The translations under genes were made by a program, and so were the position numbers. 5,947 bases of DNA from Chloroflexota bacterium (lineage in GTDB: Bacteria; Chloroflexota; Dehalococcoidia; Lucifugimonadales; JADFKI01). The notes beneath the pieces were generated by a model. It was not told the origin of the DNA and ran no database searches. It saw only the letters and a list, made by a program, of their open reading frames with translations. The stretch spans positions 1-5,947 of the forward strand of contig JAGGDZ010000518.1 of NCBI GenBank assembly GCA_024648655.1, given 5' to 3'. Positions 1-4,579 of the stretch are shown one piece after another; position 1 is the first letter of the stretch; every line of letters starts with the position of its first letter.

Positions 1-1
1 C

Positions 2-877
2 GACACCGGCGGCAGCGTTCGCTACCCGGCGCATTTCTGCGGCATTGCCGGCCTGAAGCCGAACTCCGGACGAGTGCCGCGCACCGGACACATCGTCCCG
101 CACAGCATGGGCGCGGTCGATTCGCTCACACAGAACGGGCCTATGGCGCGCTATGTGGAGGACCTCTCGCTCATCCTGCCCATCATATCGGGACCGGACT
201 GGAGCGACCCATTCATCGCGCCCGTGCCGCTCGGCGATCCCGCCGATGTCGATCTGGGCGGGCTTAGGGTGTGCTTCTACACCGACAACGGCATACGCAC
301 ACCGACCGCCGAGACGGTGGCGGCAGTGCGCGCCGCAGCGGATGCGCTTGCCGACGCGGGATGCACTGTGGTGGAGGATGTGCCGTCCGTCATCGCCGAA
401 AACCCGGACATATCCAACATGCTGTCCGGAGGCGACGGCAGGGCATGGACGAGGAGGCAGTTGGATAAGTGGGGCACTACGGAGATATTCCCATATCTGG
501 AGCGGCGTATAGCGAAAGCGTCCGAGTATGAGAAGCCGGTCGGCGACTTCACCGCCGTGCTGGAGCATGTGGACGGATTCCGCAGCACAATGCTCGGCTT
601 CATGCGGGACTACGATGTCATAATCTGTCCGGTGGCGGCGTTCGCGGCGCTCCCGCATGGCGAATCGCTTGAGGACAGGAATCAGCCCGGCATGAGCTAC
701 ACCGGCACATACAACATCACCGGTTGGCCCTCTACCGTTGTGCGGGGCGGCACATCGCCCGAAGGCTTGCCCATTGGGGTGCAGGCTGTTGCGCGACCAT
801 GGCGCGAGGATGTGTCGCTTGCCGTGGCGCAGTACCTCGAAGGCGCGCTAGGCGGATGGCAGAAGCCGCCCATTTAG
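2..877 (+). CDS. Amidase-signature hydrolase, C-terminal part (5' end outside window)
   Basis: This frame is open from the left edge to a TAG stop and encodes the last 291 residues of an amidase-signature (AS, GatA-like) enzyme, which hydrolyses a carboxamide C-N bond through a Ser-cisSer-Lys triad. The fragment begins exactly at the nucleophile loop DTGGSVR; the serine is the fifth visible residue (nt 14-16). The catalytic lysine and cis-serine must lie upstream of the window. Further family landmarks are GLKPNSGRVPRTG just after the loop, YDVIICPVAAF about 200 residues on, and the closing NITGWPSTVVRGGTSPEGLP block. It aligns without gaps to residues 175-465 of the downstream amidase, with roughly 71% identity counted by hand. 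An internal GTG at 74 could be mistaken for a start, but the homology runs upstream of it. The absence of gatB or gatC nearby argues against the tRNA amidotransferase subunit. The substrate cannot be told. Confidence 0.93.
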   Translation, partial: DTGGSVRYPAHFCGIAGLKPNSGRVPRTGHIVPHSMGAVDSLTQNGPMARYVEDLSLILPIISGPDWSDPFIAPVPLGDPADVDLGGLRVCFYTDNGIRTPTAETVAAVRAAADALADAGCTVVEDVPSVIAENPDISNMLSGGDGRAWTRRQLDKWGTTEIFPYLERRIAKASEYEKPVGDFTAVLEHVDGFRSTMLGFMRDYDVIICPVAAFAALPHGESLEDRNQPGMSYTGTYNITGWPSTVVRGGTSPEGLPIGVQAVARPWREDVSLAVAQYLEGALGGWQKPPI

Positions 878-940
878 TAGGAACTGACATCAATGGGCAA
901 AGGCATGCCTCTGCGAAGGCAGGGAATGGACAAGACAAAC

Positions 941-944
941 AGGA
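941..944 (+). promoter_or_regulatory. Probable Shine-Dalgarno for the TTG start of Glug protein 1
   Basis: AGGA lies 7 nt upstream of the TTG at 952. It is the best-placed purine-rich site for the frame that carries the signal peptide. A second TAGGA at 945-949 is too close to the TTG to serve well. Moderate support only, because the alternative start arrangement (ATG at 926 in another frame) has its own purine-rich stretch at about 915-924. Confidence 0.45.
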
Positions 945-951
945 TAGGACT

Positions 952-3054
952 TTGACGATAGGCTCACGGTTTTTGCTTGCTCTATGCTGCGCGGTCGTCG
1001 CTCTGGCGGCTATGCTCGCCTCCGGTAGATTGACGAGCGTAGAAACCGTGAGCGCGCAGACGCCAATAGACTATGATCTGGACGACGACGGTCTCGTTGA
1101 AATCAACTATCTGGAGCAGTTGGAGGCGATTCACCTGTACAGAGATTATGACGAGTTCCTGGATTACTATGAAGATTACCTTAGGTCTGGCGAAGAAGAC
1201 GAGCATGACGCTGCTCTAGAACCTCAATATAAGGCGTTCATTGCCGCATTCCCCAATCCCGTGGAGAACATGGGGTGCCCGGACCGCCGCTGTGTAGGCT
1301 TTGAATTGGCGCGAAGCCTTGACTTCAATAACCGGGACAGCTACGCGTCAGGGAAAGTCCGGCGCGAGTGGACAAGCGGGGTGGGTTGGCAGCCCATCGA
1401 CGAATTGACAGGTACATTCGATGGAAACGGGCACACCATTGCTAATCTATTCATGCGACACAGAAGCCGTCTCGGTGCGGCCCGATATATTGGCCTGTTC
1501 GCCATCTCCTATAAACCAATTAGGAACACCGGGCTGGTATCGGTAGAAATAGAGGGTGGGGACGTTGTCGGTGGGCTAACGGGTAGGAACTATGGCTCAA
1601 TAATTGGGAGCTATGTTACGGGCAGCGTGTCCGGTGTAAATTCCGTAGGTGGGCTAACGGGTAGGAACTATAGTGCAATAGTTGAAAGCTATGCTACGGG
1701 CAGTGTGTCCGGTGTACATTCTGTAGGTGGTCTGGTAGGCCAGAACTACGGCGTAATTGAAAGAAGCTATTCCCACGCTCGTGTGTCCGGCAATCATGTT
1801 GTCGGTGGACTCACAGGCGGCAACCACGACCGCGGCGTTATAAAGGAGAGTTACGCCACTGGCGGAGTAACGGGGACCAATGTGGTCGGCGGGCTTACAG
1901 GCGAAAACTTCGGCGGCACTGCCCAGATATTCAAAAGCTACGCCACCGGTAGGGTGTCGGCTGATGAAAGTTGGGCAGGGGGATTGGCGGGAACTAACCA
2001 CGGCGCCATCAACGCAAGTTATGCCACGGGCTACGTAAGGACAGACCATGGAGGGCAAGTGGGGGGATTGGTCGGAGATAACACTGGCTTCATCTTCGCC
2101 GCCTATTCGGTAGGCAGAGTGCGAGGAAATGGAGAAGTCGGCGGGTTGGTCGGAGGGAACACCGGCACAATCCAAGAGAGTTTATGGGACACAACAACTT
2201 CAGACACTTTTCTAGGAGTAAGAAGCGACGACCGAAATGGCGACGGAAAGATCAGGGGCAGGGACGATGAGTACAAAACGCGAGGCGCCACCGGGCGTAA
2301 GAGTGCCTCGTTGAAATCCCCCACCGACTATACGGGAGTATATCACGCCTGGAATATAGACTATGATAATGAGGACGGGGACCTTAATGACAGCACGGGC
2401 AAAGACGACGTATGGGACTTCGGCACATCGCGCGACTACCCTCTGCTGAAAGCTGACTTAGACGGCGACGGCATTGCGACATGGTGGGAGTTCGGCAGGC
2501 AGCACGGCAGCAGGCAAATTCCGACGCCCACGCCTACGAACACTCCGACAGCGACATTCACGCCTACGAACACTCCGACGGCGACGCCCACGCCTACGAA
2601 CACCACGACGCCAATGCCCACCCATACTCCGACACATACGGCGACCGCCACGCCAACGCCAACACCGACGGTTTCGCCCACGTCAACTATCACAGCGACG
2701 CCCACGCCAACTGCCACTTTCACTGCCACTTTCACTGCCACGCCAGCGGATACGCCTATACCTATACCTACGCCGACACCCGCTCATACGCCTGAGCCTA
2801 CAAGCACACCGTTACCGACTTCGACGCCCGTTCCAAGCGCAACACCTGCGCCGCCGACGCAAACGCCTGTAATAATAGTGGTGACGGCTACCCCCATGCC
2901 GGATACTGCGCCAAGCGGCGGCTGCAACGCAGTAACCATGCTGCCAATGGGAGCGGCCGCGGCAAATCTGATGCTGCTTATAGCGCCGTTGAGCATTCTC
3001 GGGGGCGTGAAATACGCGAGACGGCGACGGCGAACCCCCGAAAGATCGCCGTGA
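952..3054 (+). CDS. Secreted Glug-repeat surface protein 1 with Thr/Pro linker and Cys-containing C-terminal anchor
   Basis: This encodes a 700-residue exported protein of unknown ligand, read from TTG 952. The frame stays open upstream to 724, but that part overlaps amidase 1 and reads like out-of-frame sequence. TTG gives a normal signal peptide (residues 1-35: TIGSR, then FLLALCCAVVALAA; predicted cleavage VSA|Q) that matches the MTSR start of the second copy. Order of parts: acidic N-terminal domain (36-200) with PIDYDLDDDGLVEI, an extra Tyr/acidic stretch (61-95) and a Cys pair at 109/114; eight Glug repeats (about 206-413, consensus VGGLxGxNxGxIxxSYATGxVxG); an EF-hand-like loop at 427-438; a second one at 502-513 (DLDGDGIATWWE); Thr/Pro linker (524-650); SGGC at 655-658; hydrophobic helix (about 664-686); tail KYARRRRR. 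Glug motifs (Pfam PF07581) occur in secreted and M26-peptidase-associated proteins; no protease motif is visible here. Adhesion or scaffold function is inference. Confidence 0.9.
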   Translation: MTIGSRFLLALCCAVVALAAMLASGRLTSVETVSAQTPIDYDLDDDGLVEINYLEQLEAIHLYRDYDEFLDYYEDYLRSGEEDEHDAALEPQYKAFIAAFPNPVENMGCPDRRCVGFELARSLDFNNRDSYASGKVRREWTSGVGWQPIDELTGTFDGNGHTIANLFMRHRSRLGAARYIGLFAISYKPIRNTGLVSVEIEGGDVVGGLTGRNYGSIIGSYVTGSVSGVNSVGGLTGRNYSAIVESYATGSVSGVHSVGGLVGQNYGVIERSYSHARVSGNHVVGGLTGGNHDRGVIKESYATGGVTGTNVVGGLTGENFGGTAQIFKSYATGRVSADESWAGGLAGTNHGAINASYATGYVRTDHGGQVGGLVGDNTGFIFAAYSVGRVRGNGEVGGLVGGNTGTIQESLWDTTTSDTFLGVRSDDRNGDGKIRGRDDEYKTRGATGRKSASLKSPTDYTGVYHAWNIDYDNEDGDLNDSTGKDDVWDFGTSRDYPLLKADLDGDGIATWWEFGRQHGSRQIPTPTPTNTPTATFTPTNTPTATPTPTNTTTPMPTHTPTHTATATPTPTPTVSPTSTITATPTPTATFTATFTATPADTPIPIPTPTPAHTPEPTSTPLPTSTPVPSATPAPPTQTPVIIVVTATPMPDTAPSGGCNAVTMLPMGAAAANLMLLIAPLSILGGVKYARRRRRTPERSP
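1567..2190 (+). repeat. Glug repeat array of protein 1 (eight units)
   Basis: Eight in-frame units begin at residues 206, 232, 258, 284, 312, 342, 370 and 396, so the period is mostly 26 residues (78 bp), stretched to 28-30 in units 4-6. Each carries VGGL or a variant, then xGxN, a short hydrophobic strand and SYATGxVSG. Units 1 and 2 (1567-1644 and 1645-1722) are the closest pair: 67 of 78 bases match by hand count, including a 24-base identical run. The last unit ends in SLWDT instead of SYATG, a cap also seen in the second protein (SYWDT). The regular glycine and strand pattern suggests a beta-solenoid, which is inference. Confidence 0.9.
2230..2265 (+). other. EF-hand-like calcium loop within Glug protein 1
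   Basis: The twelve codons read DRNGDGKIRGRD: Asp/Asn/Asp at loop positions 1, 3 and 5, Gly at 6, Ile at 8 and Asp at 12, a full match to the calcium-loop pattern. It directly follows the Glug array. Protein 2 lacks the corresponding stretch of about 16 residues. Calcium binding is inferred from the motif alone. Confidence 0.55.
2455..2490 (+). other. Second EF-hand/thrombospondin-3-like calcium loop in Glug protein 1
   Basis: Codons read DLDGDGIATWWE: Asp at positions 1, 3 and 5, Gly at 6 and Glu at 12. It sits between the WDFGTSRDYPLLK segment and the Thr/Pro linker. DxDGDGxxxxWE loops are common at the edge of stalk regions in secreted bacterial proteins. Metal binding is inferred. Confidence 0.55.
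2521..2901 (+). repeat. Low-complexity Thr/Pro linker repeat
   Basis: This encodes about 127 residues dominated by Thr and Pro (TPTPTNTPTA-type units), probably an extended stalk through or away from the cell wall. At the DNA level three 30-bp copies start at 2524, 2554 and 2584, and three 12-bp units run from 2710 to 2745 (the first two identical, the third differing at its end). The segment ends with VIIVVTATPMP. The complementary strand is open over much of it, but its product is only alternating Val/Gly/Ala, so it is not a gene. Confidence 0.9.
2914..3033 (+). other. Putative C-terminal sorting/anchoring signal of Glug protein 1
   Basis: Residues 655-694 have the three parts of a bacterial C-terminal sorting signal: a short motif (SGGCNA, Cys at 658), a hydrophobic helix (about 664-686, ANLMLLIAPLSILGGV) and a basic cluster (KYARRRRR). 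Glycine-cysteine before the helix resembles Cys-based families such as MYXO-CTERM and Synergist-CTERM, where cleavage and Cys modification are proposed. An LPMGA string at 664-668 resembles a sortase motif only loosely, since its fourth position is Gly. The tail could simply be a single-pass membrane anchor. Confidence 0.6.
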
Positions 3055-3090
3055 GCGGAGGATAACATCGATGGACAGGATTTTATGTTC

Positions 3091-3098
3091 AGGGGAGG
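3091..3098 (+). promoter_or_regulatory. Strong Shine-Dalgarno for amidase 2
   Basis: AGGGGAGG lies 9 nt before the ATG at 3108 and fixes that start. It is the strongest ribosome site in the window. The 53-nt gap after the preceding stop fits translation from a shared transcript. Confidence 0.8.
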
Positions 3099-3107
3099 AC
3101 AACAACA

Positions 3108-4505
3108 ATGAACGAAATCATCTACGCATCCGCCAAGACGATGGCTCAGGCGATTCAGGACAGGGAAGTTTCGGCGGTCGAACTCGTTGACGCGCATCTG
3201 GCGCGCATCGAGGATGTGAACCCGGCGCTGAACGCGGTGGTGATGCTTGCGGCTGACAGAGCGCGAGTGGAGGCTGCCGAAGCGGATACAGCCCTCGCTC
3301 GTGGCGAGAGCAAGGGCGCGCTTCACGGCGTTCCTTTCACGCTGAAGGATTCGATAGACACCGAGGGCGTCATCACGACCGGCGGCACGCTCGGCCGCAA
3401 GCATTATGTACCTGATGCGGACGCGACGGTTGCGGCGCGTTTGCGCGCAGCCGGTGGCATCCTGCTGGGTAAGACGAACACGCCTGAGCTTACTTATGCG
3501 GGCGAGACGGACAATCTCGTATATGGTCGAACGAACAACCCGTTCGACCTAAGCCGCGCACCCGGCGGCAGCAGTGGCGGCGCGGGCGCTATCGTATGCT
3601 GCGGAGGCGCAGCGTTCGACATCGGCAGCGACACCGGTGGCAGCATTCGCGGCCCGGCGCACTACTGCGGCATAACCGGAATAAAGCCGAACTCAGGGCG
3701 TGTGCCGCGCACAGGGCATATCGTGCCGCACGGTCTTGGCGCGGTTGACTCGCTGACGCAGAACGGACCGATGGCGCGCTATGTCGAAGATCTGGCGCTC
3801 ATCATGCCCATCATATCCGGTCCCGACTGGAACGACCCGCACATCGTTCCCATGCCGCTTGGCGATCCCGCGGATGTAGATATAAGCGGGCTGCGAGTCG
3901 CCTTCTACACACACAACGGCGTGAATACGCCGACACCGGAGATAATAGCTGCGGTTAGGACGGCTGTCTCGGCGCTTGACGATATGTGCGCTTCGGTGGA
4001 GGAGGACCTGCCGCGTGCCATACCGGACAATCCTGACATCAACAACCGTCTAAGTCAGGGTAACGGTCAGGCGGGAGCGCGTCGCCTGCTGGAAAAGTAC
4101 GGCACTTCGGAGACGCATCAGTGGATTACACGACTGTTGGAAAAGGCGAGTGAGAACACCGTCTCCGTTCAGGAATATACGGCAGTGCTGGAGGAGGTGG
4201 ACGCCTACCGCAGCGATATGCTGCGCTTCATGGAGAACTACGATGTCATCATATGCCCGGTGTCATCGTTCGCAGCCCTCCCGCACGGCGAATCTATGAC
4301 GGACGAAAAGCGAATAGGCATAGGCTACACATCTACATATAACATCACGGGCTGGCCCTCGACTGTGGTACGCGGCGGGACTTCGCCGGAAGATCTGCCC
4401 ATCGGCGTACAGGTGGTGGCGCGTCCGTGGCGAGAGGATGTCTCGCTTGCCGTGGCGCAGTACCTCGAAGGCGCACTCGGTGGGTGGCAGAAGCCGTCCA
4501 TGTGA
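3108..4505 (+). CDS. Amidase-signature hydrolase, complete
   Basis: This is a 465-residue amidase-signature enzyme (Pfam PF01425, GatA-like), predicted to hydrolyse an amide to acid plus ammonia or amine in the cytoplasm. No signal peptide is present. The whole triad is visible: Lys80 in GVPFTLKDSID, cis-Ser155 in APGGSSGGAG, and nucleophile Ser179 in DIGSDTGGSIRG; the 24-residue gap between the serines is the family spacing. The N-terminus (ASAKTMAQAIQDREVSAVEL, then HLARIEDVNPALNAVV) is typical, and length is normal. The ATG start has a strong ribosome site. Family members include GatA, but no gatB/gatC neighbour is seen, so a stand-alone amidase is more likely; substrate unknown. It sits between two Glug-protein genes, 53 nt after one and 74 nt before the other, and is a close paralogue of the upstream partial amidase. 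Relative to that copy, residues 285-377 are much more diverged than the rest. The stop lies in a 14-bp triplication. Confidence 0.95.
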   Translation: MNEIIYASAKTMAQAIQDREVSAVELVDAHLARIEDVNPALNAVVMLAADRARVEAAEADTALARGESKGALHGVPFTLKDSIDTEGVITTGGTLGRKHYVPDADATVAARLRAAGGILLGKTNTPELTYAGETDNLVYGRTNNPFDLSRAPGGSSGGAGAIVCCGGAAFDIGSDTGGSIRGPAHYCGITGIKPNSGRVPRTGHIVPHGLGAVDSLTQNGPMARYVEDLALIMPIISGPDWNDPHIVPMPLGDPADVDISGLRVAFYTHNGVNTPTPEIIAAVRTAVSALDDMCASVEEDLPRAIPDNPDINNRLSQGNGQAGARRLLEKYGTSETHQWITRLLEKASENTVSVQEYTAVLEEVDAYRSDMLRFMENYDVIICPVSSFAALPHGESMTDEKRIGIGYTSTYNITGWPSTVVRGGTSPEDLPIGVQVVARPWREDVSLAVAQYLEGALGGWQKPSM

Positions 4506-4532
4506 AGCCGCCCATGTGAAGCCGCTCATGTA
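4491..4532 (+). repeat. Three 14-bp tandem copies spanning the amidase 2 stop codon
   Basis: Copies at 4491-4504, 4505-4518 and 4519-4532 follow AAGCCG(Y)(C/T)CATGT(G/A). The first encodes KPSM and leads into TGA at 4503-4505. Each further copy brings its own stop (TGA 4517-4519, TAA 4531-4533), and because 14 is not a multiple of three the stops fall in all three forward frames. Amidase 1 has only a single copy of the core (AAGCCGCCCAT, 864-874). Confidence 0.85.
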
Positions 4533-4568
4533 AGGACGACATCGGAATTGACAGGGTCTAGGACGATC

Positions 4569-4572
4569 GAGG
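4569..4572 (+). promoter_or_regulatory. Probable Shine-Dalgarno for Glug protein 2
   Basis: GAGG lies 7 nt before the ATG at 4580. The frame is closed by TAG at 4559-4561 with no other start codon between, so this ATG is the only reasonable start. Confidence 0.6.
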
Positions 4573-4579
4573 TTTTCCA

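Noticed and set aside
724..951. Upstream in-frame extension of Glug protein 1 to an ATG at 724
   Set aside because: It would overlap amidase 1 by about 150 nt, and the translation is Arg/Cys/Ala-rich out-of-frame sequence. It would also bury the signal peptide inside the protein.
2436..2741. Minus-strand open frame rich in Val/Gly/Ala
   Set aside because: It is the complement of the Thr/Pro linker; the apparent regularity comes from the repeat, not from coding selection.
2932..2946. LPMGA (residues 664-668) as a sortase LPxTG-type motif
   Set aside because: The fourth residue is Gly rather than Thr, Ser or Ala, and the string lies at the edge of the hydrophobic helix; the SGGC motif fits better.
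3027..3052. Seven-base perfect inverted repeat (ACGGCGA/TCGCCGT) at the end of Glug gene 1 as a terminator
   Set aside because: The loop is 12 nt, there is no T tract after it, and most of it lies within the coding region.
2784..3404. Minus-strand open frame of 206 codons across the Glug 1/amidase 2 junction
   Set aside because: It crosses two well-supported plus-strand genes, and its product has no family features.
3108..4505. Assignment of amidase 2 as GatA of the tRNA amidotransferase
   Set aside because: The catalytic core is shared by the whole amidase-signature family, and no gatB or gatC is seen; the duplicated copy next door also argues against a housekeeping subunit.
4548..4553. 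TTGACA as a -35 promoter box before Glug gene 2
   Set aside because: No acceptable -10 sequence lies 16-18 nt downstream; the spot at that distance reads GGTTTT-like sequence.
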